From contig CAZQEZ010000154.1 in NCBI GenBank assembly GCA_964592475.1, positions 1 through 9,255 of the forward strand: a stretch of DNA of 9,255 bases, in the 5' to 3' direction. This document shows positions 1-6,858 of the stretch, in pieces. This DNA comes from CAZQEZ01 sp964592475 (lineage in GTDB: Bacteria > Bacteroidota > Bacteroidia > Cytophagales > Cyclobacteriaceae). The position numbers and the translations under genes are program-made. The notes beneath the pieces were generated by a model, which was given only the letters and a program-made list of their open reading frames with translations, ran no database searches and was not told the origin of the DNA. The stretch's first letter is position 1; every line of letters starts with the position of its first letter.

Positions 1-476
1 ACTTATTGGGTATGGCCAATAAACAAATAAAAAAATGGGAAAAGGCGGAGCAGTGGTTTCATTTTCTTATAGATAAAGAAGAAGATACTGAGCTAACACA
101 TTATTATCTGGCAATGGTTTATGATGAACAAAAAAAACAAGATCTAGCCATCAAGCATTTTCAAATGGCTATCAATAGAGGGATATCTAATAATATTCAT
201 AGCTATTATATAAGCTTGGGAAAGCTATATGAAAATAATGGAAAGAATGGCAAAGCTGTAAAAGCCTATCAAAAAGCATATGAACATAGCCAAATAAATA
301 TTTTATTATATAAACTGGCAATAAATTCCGAAAAATATTATAAGGACAAAAGTATTGCTTTAAGATATTATGAACGCTACCTAGATAACGTGAAGCAAGA
401 TAATGAATATACTGAATATGCTCGATATAAAATAAATAAAATCAGAGAGTATCTGCATGCAAAAAATAATTTATAA
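1..476 (+). CDS. TPR-repeat protein, C-terminal part (5' end outside window)
   Basis: The frame is open to the left edge. The codons before the first possible starts (TTG at 6, ATG at 12) still read Leu-Leu-Gly and fit the first helix of a TPR unit, so this is the tail of a longer protein rather than a complete gene. About four 34-residue-like helical repeats are visible. They carry typical TPR spacing of small and aromatic residues: a first unit around W-x-KAEQWF, a second around HYYLAMVYDEQ, a third around YISLGKLYENNGKNGKAVKAY, and a fourth around ALRYYERYL. The region is rich in Lys, Tyr and Asn, with no signal peptide or membrane segment in the visible part. TPRs mediate protein-protein contacts; the partner and process are not deducible. 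The stop (474-476) overlaps the end of the convergent RNase H gene by 6 bp. The TPR call is firm; the function is unknown. Confidence 0.8.
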   Translation, partial: LLGMANKQIKKWEKAEQWFHFLIDKEEDTELTHYYLAMVYDEQKKQDLAIKHFQMAINRGISNNIHSYYISLGKLYENNGKNGKAVKAYQKAYEHSQINILLYKLAINSEKYYKDKSIALRYYERYLDNVKQDNEYTEYARYKINKIREYLHAKNNL

Positions 477-956
477 AGATTTTTCATTTTTTTTCACTTT
501 TTCACGCACTAGTTTTCGGGTAAGCTTATCTACCATTCTATTTTCGTTGTAACCTGTGTTTTTTTTCTGATGAGCCGGTATTTTTATGAAATGTACATCT
601 TGTTTTTCAAGGTATTTATAAATTTTTATCAACAATTGGGCATTAGCTATTGCAGTACCTTTAGAGGTTATAAAATTACAAGCATATAGTTTGTTTTTTC
701 TAATAGGGAGATCAGCTACATATTGACTATCAGTATAGATAACTATCCTGCTCAGAAGAGATTTTGCCTCAAGATATTTCAATGCCTCTAATACCGCTTT
801 TAACTCCATTTGCTGGTGAGTAACTTCAACATCGCAACCGGATATAACAACGGAATTTGTTGCTTTAATTAAAGCTGCCCATGCTCCTAATTTATATCGC
901 GGATTAGCGCTTCCATCTGTAAAAATTGCAATTTCAGGATTAGTTATTGCTTCCAA
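471..956 (-). CDS. rnhA: Ribonuclease HI
   Basis: The 161-residue product is a type 1 ribonuclease H, which cuts the RNA strand of RNA-DNA hybrids in the cytoplasm (primer and R-loop removal). The four acidic metal ligands are present and in order: D14 in FTDGSANP, E51 in QQMELKAVLEAL, D76 in IYTDSQYV and D143 in NRMVDKLTRK. The flexible histidine is at H129 in IPAHQ. The basic handle region (around 85-115) is short and lacks the tryptophans of the E. coli enzyme. The C-terminus is a lysine-rich tail, and there is no hybrid-binding domain. The only usable start is TTG at 956, because the next Met (M50) lies beyond the first catalytic residue. An AGGAG on the minus strand (970-974) lies 13 nt upstream, farther than usual. 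The start lies within the last codons of the cupin remnant, so translation may once have been coupled. Length and residues match the family well. Confidence 0.9.
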   Translation of the reverse strand: MEAITNPEIAIFTDGSANPRYKLGAWAALIKATNSVVISGCDVEVTHQQMELKAVLEALKYLEAKSLLSRIVIYTDSQYVADLPIRKNKLYACNFITSKGTAIANAQLLIKIYKYLEKQDVHFIKIPAHQKKNTGYNENRMVDKLTRKLVREKVKKNEKSL

Positions 957-1315
957 ATTTGCGTAAGTACTCCTTTTGCACCTTCTATTGGATCTACCTC
1001 GGGAATGGGTACTTTTCTAATGTTCTTATCCGCAGCAGGCCTTTCTCCTATTTTACCGTAATTCATATCATATTTTTGATTGGGTGGGTAAGCGCCCACA
1101 CAGGCAAAATCACTACTACTCTCAAGATTTTTATGTGCCACACCTGCAGGTATTACTACAGCGTCACCTGTCTTCAAGATGGCTTCAATTCCCTGAGGGC
1201 CACCAAGTTGAACTTTCACTGAACCTTGATAAACAGCCAAAACTTCATGTGCAGTACTATGGTAATGATGGTAAGAAAAGATGCCATTGCGCCATATGAA
1301 ATGGCGCTGAATTAA
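944..1315 (-). pseudogene. 5'-truncated cupin-domain protein (YjlB-like)
   Basis: The open frame runs from a TAA at 1316-1318 to a TAA at 944-946. Its C-terminal two thirds resemble the roughly 160-residue YjlB-like cupin family. Visible features are WRNGIF then the HHYHSTAHE metal-binding motif (codons about 1244-1294), the LGG turn, a GDAVVIPAGVAHKN second cupin motif, then VGAYPP and DMNYGKIGERPA. The metal-ligand histidine motif lies upstream of the first usable start (TTG at 1240), and no ATG, GTG or TTG exists between 1240 and the stop at 1316. The N-terminal third of the family (about 50 residues) is therefore missing, and a protein started at 1240 would lack the metal site. I found no trace of the missing part in the neighbouring frames. 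Family membership is from recall of conserved motifs. The inference is a decayed gene; initiation at a rare codon such as ATT (1312) would be the alternative. Confidence 0.72.
1289..1307 (-). terminator. GC-rich hairpin at the cupin break, possible terminator
   Basis: GCGCCAT and ATGGCGC form a perfect 7-bp stem with a 5-nt loop. On the minus strand it begins 12 nt after the stop codon of the small lysine-rich gene. A U-rich stretch (UCUUUUCUU) follows, but only after about six further bases, so it is not a textbook intrinsic terminator. The stem overlaps the point where recognisable cupin homology begins (Trp codon 1292-1294), so it may mark a rearrangement junction instead. The dyad itself is certain; its role is not. 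Confidence 0.35.
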
Positions 1316-1319
1316 TTAA

Positions 1320-1571
1320 TTATTTATTTTCACTTTCATCTAATACTTTAAATGTTTCCTTTCTTAATACCCTGTTGTCATCAATCATTAAAACTCCTCC
1401 ATTAAGCGATTCCCAACGCGAAAATGGTTTTTCAGTATTTGTTTTTGTGTACTCCTTCTTGTTCAATAGCCAAAGCACCTTAGTTCCTACCGGTAGTTTG
1501 ACATCCACAGCTTTTGATTTTTCGTTTTTTTTCTTATCCGATAATTGTATCTTTTCTTCTATTGTATTCAT
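1320..1571 (-). CDS. Small lysine-rich protein of unknown function
   Basis: This is an 83-residue frame with an ATG start at 1571. I do not recognise the family. The first 25 residues are charged and probably disordered, with many Lys and Glu and a KKKNEKSK run. From about residue 26 to 78 the sequence alternates hydrophobic and polar residues (LPVGTKVLWLL, then WESLNGGVLMI, then VLRKETFKVL), which suggests a small beta-rich domain. There is no signal peptide, membrane helix or cysteine. Its leader is AT-rich with no clear Shine-Dalgarno. It lies just upstream of the cupin remnant and RNase H gene on the same strand and may provide their promoter. The opposite strand has an overlapping open frame (1375-1605), but its composition (Phe/Ser runs) looks like a shadow. 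The sensible start, the structured-looking sequence and the position support a real gene, with moderate confidence. Confidence 0.55.
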   Translation of the reverse strand: MNTIEEKIQLSDKKKNEKSKAVDVKLPVGTKVLWLLNKKEYTKTNTEKPFSRWESLNGGVLMIDDNRVLRKETFKVLDESENK

Positions 1572-1645
1572 GTGTTTGATTGAGTTAATATTTATGGCAA
1601 ATTAAACTAAATTTCATCTAATTAGCATTAACTTTCATAAATAAA

Positions 1646-1657
1646 AGTTTTAAAACT
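1646..1657. repeat. 12-bp AT palindrome in the 1572-1779 spacer
   Basis: AGTTTTAAAACT is a perfect 12-bp dyad about 75 bp upstream of the small lysine-rich gene and about 120 bp beyond the stop of the rhamnosidase gene. The surrounding 208-bp spacer shows no gene and no convincing terminator. The palindrome could be a regulator site or chance in AT-rich DNA. Confidence 0.25.
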
Positions 1658-1779
1658 ATAATTTGTTATCGGAGTAAGCTTTTGGACGCTAACAAGAATA
1701 ATTGCAAATCAAACATTTTGATAATTGAAGGACATAAAATAGCATCATATGCCAAATAATATTGCTCATTTATACATAA

Positions 1780-4512
1780 TTACTGGATAGAAAAAAGATA
1801 GCTACCCCCTCCCACTTCAAAAATCACTTCATTATTATTTTCTTTCAAAAATTTTATTCCGGGTTTTTTGTTTTTTTGCTTGCCATCATAAAGCACACTA
1901 TTGGTTTCTTTTACCACAACTTTACTTTTGCCTAATTTTGGCAACCGAACTTCTGCCAAACAATTGGCGGGTATTGTTACATCCATCTTCAATACATTAT
2001 CCCTTTGCTCCCACCTACTGGCCAGTTCGCCATAAGGTGTATGCAGGCTTGCTTGCGCCCATGGCAAATCTTTTGCCGGTAATGGTGCGATAATCGATTT
2101 TTTAAACCCCGGCTCTTCAAACACGGGTCTTATTCCAGCCAGGTAGCCAAAAAACCATTCGCCAATTGTCCCATAAGCAAAGTGGTTTCTGGAATTCATT
2201 CCTTCTGGTCGCTCCGTATCGCTATTCCAAAGTTCCCACATTGTGGTAGCACCTTTTTCAACCATATAGCCCCAAGAAGGATAAGTTGTTTGAGTAGCAA
2301 TTTTGTAAGCAAGCTCATGATGACCATATTCTGAAAGGATGGGTAACAAATATTTTGTGCCTAAAAATCCTGTAGTTAAATGATTGTCTCTAGCCTTTAT
2401 GTTTTCTACAATTTTCCCCACTACTGCATCTCTAAGCTCTGGTGGGGTAATGCCAAAAGCAACCGGTAATAAATTGGCTGTTTGGGTTGCACCCTCATAT
2501 TGACCTAACTCAGTGTTAAAATACTTTGAATGATAAGCCGAAGCTATGTTTTTAGCCAAATTTTTATAGTACTCGTACTCATCATTTTTTTTCAGTACTT
2601 CCGCTATTTGAGATAATAGTTTTGATGAGTAGTAGTAATAGGCGCATCCTATTGGTTTACCCGGTGATTCTTCTACTGCTACCCAATCGCCATAGCCACC
2701 CCAGTCAGTATCGCCCCATTCATAAATATAGTTTTGGCTTTGATCTTGCATATAATCTACCCAAGCTTTCATGCCCGTGTAGCTATTCTGTAATATCCTT
2801 TCGTCGGCGTAAAATCGATAATTTTCCCAAGGCACGATTACCACTGCATCGCCCCATCCAGGCTTTGCCGGACCCTCAACTACAATGGGAGGATTTACAT
2901 CATAAACCCATCCTGCCGGTTCTTGACCATCAAGAATATCCATTTGCCATTTTTGCCAAAATGAAGCCAAATTATAATTGTAGTTTGCAGTGGCAGCAAA
3001 TATCTGGGCATCTCCCATCCATCCCAGGCGTTCATCTCTTTGCGGACAATCAGTTGGTACGCTCATAAAGTTTCCCCTTGTACCCCATTGGATATTGGTG
3101 TTAATCTGATTCAGCAATTGATTGGCAGAAGCAAATTCACCTGTGCGAGGAGCATTAGTATGAAAAACTATTCCTGTAATGGTGCTTTCATCGGGTGGAC
3201 TTGTAAGTCCTTCTACTTGTACATACCTAAACCCATGATAGGTAAAATAAGGCTCATATATTTCTTCACCATTTCCGTTACAAATATAAATATCATCTAC
3301 TTCAGCCGAACGCAAATTTTCTTGTGCTACAGTACCATCTTGGTGTAGCAATTCGGCAAATCGCATAATAATAGAAGTTCCGGCTGGTTCATTTACTTTC
3401 AGCCTGGCAACCCCCACCATATTTTGACCTAAATCAAAAACATGTACTCCTGGTTTCACTTCTGTTATCTTTACCGGGTTAATTTCTTCAGTTACCTGAA
3501 TAGTGGGAGCTTGTTGAGCCACCAATTGAAATGAATCGTTATGAATGATTAAGTCAGTTTGCTGCCATCGATTCATTTCATAGCCTGGTGCAGACCAACC
3601 ATACATTTCCAACCGAGCATCATATGTTTCACCATTGTATAATGTATTTTCCACGATTGGAGATTGATGCCAATACCAACTTTGATCACTTACTACTTCC
3701 CCTGTGGAGCCATCCTCATATTGTATGATCATTTTAAATAATAAACTAAGGGGTCCATTGGCGTAGGTTTTTCCACCTTTCCAACCCAAGCCACTACTCC
3801 ACCACATATTGCCTAAATAAGCTCCTACTGCATTTTCGCCCTCGATCAGTTGTTTTGTCACATCATAGGTCTGGTATTGTACTTTCTTAGGATAATGAGT
3901 CCAGCCTGGAGTAAGCTTATCATTTCCCACTTTTTCACCATTTAAAAAAAGTACATAATTTCCCAGGCCTGTCACAAAAACCCTTGCTACTTTCACTGTT
4001 TTATCCATTAAAAAATCTTTTCGCAAGGCTATAGATCGTGGTGGGAATTGAATTGTATCCCTCCCGATCCATTGGGCCGGTTGCCAATTTTTTTGATCCA
4101 ATAATCCGGTTTTGAAAGAAGCGTGGTCAGCAAAATCAGATTCATTTTCTTCATTATCCCAGGTTTTTACTGTCCAGAAATAGTGTTGATTGGTGGTTAA
4201 TTTTTCTCCTTTAAAAATAATACCGATTGATTCTGCAGAAAGTACTTTACCAGAATTCCAAACATCAGCATTTTCAGTATCCAATTTTTCCGGGTCAGTT
4301 GAAACTAATATCTGATAAGCATATTGCTGAGCCCCTGGTGTTTTGTCATTTAGCTCCCAGCTAAATCGTGGATCTTCATTAATTAATGAAGCTTCTTTTT
4401 GGTAATTAATTTTTAGATCTTGAGGCGGTCCTAACAGGTTATTTTCATCATTACAGGAAAATAAAATTATCACCAAGACAATATTTAAGCTATTTTTGCA
4501 ATTTACATTCAT
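1780..4512 (-). CDS. GH78 alpha-L-rhamnosidase, lipoprotein
   Basis: The 910-residue product is a glycoside hydrolase family 78 enzyme, releasing terminal alpha-L-rhamnose by an inverting mechanism. The N-terminus is a lipoprotein signal (hydrophobic 10-19, lipobox LFSC with C20). N21, D22 and E23 follow, so acidic residues stand at +2 and +3 after the cysteine. This resembles Bacteroidota surface-export signals, so an outer-surface location is inferred. Domain order: Ig/fibronectin-like (about 28-137), Bac_rhamnosid_N carbohydrate-binding-like (about 155-335), beta-sandwich (about 345-452), alpha6/alpha6 catalytic barrel (about 456-800), C-terminal sandwich (about 802-880). The catalytic motif DCPQRDERLGWMGDA is at 488-502, with E494 the expected general acid. 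The second motif GATTMWELW is at 754-762, with E760 the expected base. Length and motifs are complete, with no frameshift. It stands alone, with no SusC/SusD or rhamnose catabolic genes in view, and is divergent from the FAD oxidoreductase. Pectin, ulvan-like or glycoside substrates are possible but not shown by the sequence. Confidence 0.95.
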   Translation of the reverse strand: MNVNCKNSLNIVLVIILFSCNDENNLLGPPQDLKINYQKEASLINEDPRFSWELNDKTPGAQQYAYQILVSTDPEKLDTENADVWNSGKVLSAESIGIIFKGEKLTTNQHYFWTVKTWDNEENESDFADHASFKTGLLDQKNWQPAQWIGRDTIQFPPRSIALRKDFLMDKTVKVARVFVTGLGNYVLFLNGEKVGNDKLTPGWTHYPKKVQYQTYDVTKQLIEGENAVGAYLGNMWWSSGLGWKGGKTYANGPLSLLFKMIIQYEDGSTGEVVSDQSWYWHQSPIVENTLYNGETYDARLEMYGWSAPGYEMNRWQQTDLIIHNDSFQLVAQQAPTIQVTEEINPVKITEVKPGVHVFDLGQNMVGVARLKVNEPAGTSIIMRFAELLHQDGTVAQENLRSAEVDDIYICNGNGEEIYEPYFTYHGFRYVQVEGLTSPPDESTITGIVFHTNAPRTGEFASANQLLNQINTNIQWGTRGNFMSVPTDCPQRDERLGWMGDAQIFAATANYNYNLASFWQKWQMDILDGQEPAGWVYDVNPPIVVEGPAKPGWGDAVVIVPWENYRFYADERILQNSYTGMKAWVDYMQDQSQNYIYEWGDTDWGGYGDWVAVEESPGKPIGCAYYYYSSKLLSQIAEVLKKNDEYEYYKNLAKNIASAYHSKYFNTELGQYEGATQTANLLPVAFGITPPELRDAVVGKIVENIKARDNHLTTGFLGTKYLLPILSEYGHHELAYKIATQTTYPSWGYMVEKGATTMWELWNSDTERPEGMNSRNHFAYGTIGEWFFGYLAGIRPVFEEPGFKKSIIAPLPAKDLPWAQASLHTPYGELASRWEQRDNVLKMDVTIPANCLAEVRLPKLGKSKVVVKETNSVLYDGKQKNKKPGIKFLKENNNEVIFEVGGGSYLFSIQ

Positions 4513-4539
4513 TTTTATTGATTTATTTTGGATTGGCTA

Positions 4540-4551
4540 ATTTAATTAAAT
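4540..4551. repeat. AT palindrome, copy 1
   Basis: ATTTAATTAAAT is a perfect 12-bp palindrome, preceded by another A to give a 13-bp identical match with copy 2. It lies 28 bp upstream of the rhamnosidase start codon. It is a candidate operator half of a pair, but chance is possible in DNA this AT-rich. Confidence 0.35.
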
Positions 4552-4647
4552 ATAATTAAACTTCAACTAGTAAAAACGGGGATTTTCAGCTAATGTCATT
4601 TGGGAATGATTAATTTAGAAATCCATAGTTATGGTGGTTATTTTGAA

Positions 4648-4659
4648 ATTTAATTAAAT
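4648..4659. repeat. AT palindrome, copy 2
   Basis: This is the second exact copy of ATTTAATTAAAT, 108 bp from the first and 49 bp upstream of the oxidoreductase ATG. The pair is placed so that each copy sits near one of the two divergent starts. Confidence 0.35.
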
Positions 4660-4708
4660 CAAGATAGAACAGGCATAACTTATTTTTAGTTGAGTTATAG
4701 ATAAAAAA

Positions 4709-6151
4709 ATGAAAACTATGCCAGGAGCAGTAGATGCAGTAATAGTAGGAAGTGGTCCAAATGGATTATCCGCTGCGATCACTTTACAATTAAGAGGATT
4801 GAAAACTGCTGTTTTTGAGCAAGCTTCTGAGCCGGGGGGAGCTACACGAACGGCAGCAATTACTTTACCCGGCTTTAAGCATGACCTTGGCTCGGCAATT
4901 CACCCATTGGCTTTTGCTTCACCAGCTTTTAGCCAATGGCCATTATCAGAATACGGATTGGAGTGGATCCATCCGCAAGTTGCGTTTGCTCATCCGATGC
5001 CTGATGGATCAGCAGTGGGTTGTTATCAGGACGTAGAAGCAACAGCCAACCAATTGGGTAAAGATAGCTTCAAATACTTAAAGCTTTATCGTGGCTTGTT
5101 AAAAGATTGGAAAAAAATTAAAAGCGACGTTTTAGGGCCATTGAAATGGCCGGCACACCCGCTGGCCTTAATGCGCTTTGGATTAAAGGCGTTGCAACCG
5201 GCTTCTTTTTTTATCGATAAACATTTTAAAGAAGAGAAAAGTAAATTGTTTTTTTACGGAGCTGCTGCGCATTCCACTTTACCTTTATCTAATTTAGCTT
5301 CTGCTTCATTTGGGCTGGTACTAAATTTACTTGCTCATGAAGTAGGCTGGCCTTTTCCAAAAGGTGGAGCCAACGCGATAAGCCAGGCGTTATTAAAATA
5401 CTATCAGGATATTGGTGGAACTATCTACCTGGATGAGGCAGTTGAAGATGTTAATCAATTGCCTAAGCATAAAGTTTTGCTGCTGGACTTAACACCCAAG
5501 CAAATATTGAAAATAAATAATACCAATTTAAGTACCTTATACCGAAGCAGATTAAGTAATTATAGATATGGTGCCGGTATTTTTAAAATAGACTGGGCTT
5601 TATCGGATCAAATACCATTCGCCAATGAGATTTGTAAAAAAGCCGGTACTATTCATTTAGGGTTCGAACGGAAATCTATCGAGCTATCAGAAAAATTAGT
5701 TCACCAGGGAGAACATTTTCCCGAGCCTTATGTGCTACTTGCTCAAAATTCTGTATTTGACTCAAGTAGAGCCCCCACAGGCAAACATACTGGCTGGGCA
5801 TATTGCCACGTACCTTACGAAAGCCAAAAAGATATGACTGAAGCCATAGAACATCAGGTAGAAAGAGCAGCTCCGGGATTTAAACAAATAATTATGCATA
5901 GGGCTATTCATAATACTACTGCAATGGAAACTTTTAATCCTAATCTGGTAGGTGGAGATATTAATGGTGGCAGACAAGATATTACACAATTGTTTACCAG
6001 GCCTATGGCAAAAGTAACACCATATCGAACTTCTAATCGCCAAATGTATATTTGTAGCTCATCCACACCTCCTGGTGGTGGTGTACATGGTATGGCTGGC
6101 TTTAATGCTGCAAAACAAGTATTAAAAGACCATTTTAAAATTAAGGATTAG
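4709..6151 (+). CDS. FAD-dependent oxidoreductase, phytoene dehydrogenase-like
   Basis: The 480-residue product belongs to the COG1233 type of FAD-dependent amine-oxidase/phytoene-desaturase-like enzymes. An N-terminal Rossmann fold carries GSGPNG at 14-19, an acidic ribose ligand E37 and a following EPGGATRT motif (41-48). The mid and C-terminal conserved blocks are GKHTGWAYCHVP (358-369), VGGDINGG (414-421) and the FAD-contacting CSSSTPPGGGVHGMAG (449-464). These place it in a bacterial subfamily of unknown substrate rather than among the carotenoid desaturases themselves. There is no signal peptide or membrane helix, so a cytosolic or peripheral membrane location is likely. The start is the ATG at 4709 after an A run; M4 (4718) is an alternative that still keeps the whole Rossmann motif. 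Its stop overlaps the convergent zinc-finger gene by 11 bp. No carotenoid synthesis gene is nearby, so a carotenoid role should not be assumed. The family call is firm and the reaction unknown. Confidence 0.88.
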   Translation: MKTMPGAVDAVIVGSGPNGLSAAITLQLRGLKTAVFEQASEPGGATRTAAITLPGFKHDLGSAIHPLAFASPAFSQWPLSEYGLEWIHPQVAFAHPMPDGSAVGCYQDVEATANQLGKDSFKYLKLYRGLLKDWKKIKSDVLGPLKWPAHPLALMRFGLKALQPASFFIDKHFKEEKSKLFFYGAAAHSTLPLSNLASASFGLVLNLLAHEVGWPFPKGGANAISQALLKYYQDIGGTIYLDEAVEDVNQLPKHKVLLLDLTPKQILKINNTNLSTLYRSRLSNYRYGAGIFKIDWALSDQIPFANEICKKAGTIHLGFERKSIELSEKLVHQGEHFPEPYVLLAQNSVFDSSRAPTGKHTGWAYCHVPYESQKDMTEAIEHQVERAAPGFKQIIMHRAIHNTTAMETFNPNLVGGDINGGRQDITQLFTRPMAKVTPYRTSNRQMYICSSSTPPGGGVHGMAGFNAAKQVLKDHFKIKD

Positions 6152-6815
6152 GTTGATCGTGGTCACAAACTGTGCGTTTCTTTACAAAGCCAGTACCATT
6201 GCAAGTGGGGCAAGAGTGCTCCTCGGTACCGTCGCCATCACAACGGGGGCAGGCTTCATATCCTTTGCCATCGCAACGGTGACAGGTATTATATTCACGA
6301 GCACCAAATACATTTACAAAAATAATCACTCCATTACCGGCACAAAGTGTACAACTGACCTTACCTTTACCAAAACAAATACCACAATTTTCTGATAGAT
6401 GCCCTTCTCCCTTACAAGTAGAACAGGTACCTTTTATATATCCATGTTCGTCACATAAATTGCAAGTTCGTGCACTGCTGGTTTGTGCTTTTAGCAAAGC
6501 TTCAAGGGCTTTAACTTCATTTATGAATTTACCCGATCTTTCCGTTAATTCATAATATTTATTAATAAAATCCTGGCTGTTTTTATATTGACCTATTTGA
6601 AAGAGTGTTTCGGCAAAGTAATAGCAAAATTCGGCTGGAATTTCTACGTTGAGGGTAAGCACTTGTCTGAACACAACATTGGCTTGATTAAAATTATTGT
6701 TAGCCATAAATTGCTTGCCTTTATCCATAAGTTGATAATAATCGTCAGATTGGGCCTGAAGATTACTAAATAAGGTAACCAAAAATATTAAAGATAAATA
6801 AAGCTTAATTCGCAT
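6141..6815 (-). CDS. Exported TPR protein with DnaJ-type zinc-finger repeats, no J domain
   Basis: The 224-residue product has a Sec signal peptide (about 1-21, cleavage likely after the LQA motif, before Q22). A TPR-like helical part (about 25-110) has helices around YYQLMDKGKQFMANN and FCYYFAETLFQIGQYKNS. A cysteine-rich C-terminal part (117-210) follows. Seven CxxC units are visible: C118/C121, C131/C134, C144/C147, C155/C158, C178/C181, C189/C192 and C202/C205. Most follow the DnaJ pattern CxxCxGxG; the first is degenerate. An extra C217 and H219 follow. Canonical DnaJ has four such units, binding two zinc ions. There is no HPD-containing J domain and no DnaJ substrate-binding domain, so this is not a DnaJ co-chaperone. 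By analogy with J-less zinc-finger proteins, a scaffold, chaperone or thiol role outside the cytoplasm is an inference. The start ATG at 6815 gives the signal peptide directly. The gene is monocistronic as seen and convergent with the oxidoreductase gene. Confidence 0.82.
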   Translation of the reverse strand: MRIKLYLSLIFLVTLFSNLQAQSDDYYQLMDKGKQFMANNNFNQANVVFRQVLTLNVEIPAEFCYYFAETLFQIGQYKNSQDFINKYYELTERSGKFINEVKALEALLKAQTSSARTCNLCDEHGYIKGTCSTCKGEGHLSENCGICFGKGKVSCTLCAGNGVIIFVNVFGAREYNTCHRCDGKGYEACPRCDGDGTEEHSCPTCNGTGFVKKRTVCDHDQPNP

Positions 6816-6858
6816 AGTGCTCGATTAATTTAACTTGATAACGTGCAAATTAACTTAA

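Larger units (their letters stand above)
4513..4708. promoter_or_regulatory. Divergent intergenic region between rhamnosidase and oxidoreductase genes
   Basis: This 196-bp AT-rich spacer must hold the promoters of both divergent genes. I see no clean match to the Bacteroidota -33/-7 consensus (TTG and TAnnTTTG). The nearest is TTATTTTG at about 4638-4645 on the plus strand, with one mismatch. Two identical ATTTAATTAAAT palindromes flank the centre (listed separately). Both genes have A-rich leaders: a seven-A run directly precedes the plus-strand ATG. Confidence 0.5.

Noticed and set aside
947..1299. Plus-strand open frames across the cupin remnant (947-1222, 1084-1299)
   Set aside because: They are antisense to recognisable cupin sequence and have no domain-like features.
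1375..1605. Plus-strand frame antisense to the small lysine-rich gene
   Set aside because: Composition dominated by Ser/Phe runs that mirror the Lys/Glu codons of the opposite strand; the minus-strand product looks more protein-like.
1572..1680. TTAATTTG-like -7 boxes upstream of the small lysine-rich gene and of the zinc-finger gene
   Set aside because: Each has one mismatch to TAnnTTTG and neither has a TTG at the right distance upstream; such matches are common in AT-rich DNA.
2622..3348. Two open frames (2622-3068 and 3040-3348) on the plus strand inside the rhamnosidase gene
   Set aside because: They lie wholly antisense to an intact GH78 gene with all catalytic motifs; their translations show no domain pattern and odd composition.
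5762..6043. Minus-strand frame inside the oxidoreductase gene
   Set aside because: Antisense shadow of the conserved C-terminal FAD-binding blocks.
6153..6395. Plus-strand frame opposite the cysteine-rich repeats
   Set aside because: Thr/Ala-rich shadow of the repeated Cys/Gly codons on the minus strand.
6141..6815. Calling the zinc-finger protein a DnaJ co-chaperone
   Set aside because: There is no J domain or HPD motif and no substrate-binding domain; only the cysteine-rich repeat type is shared.
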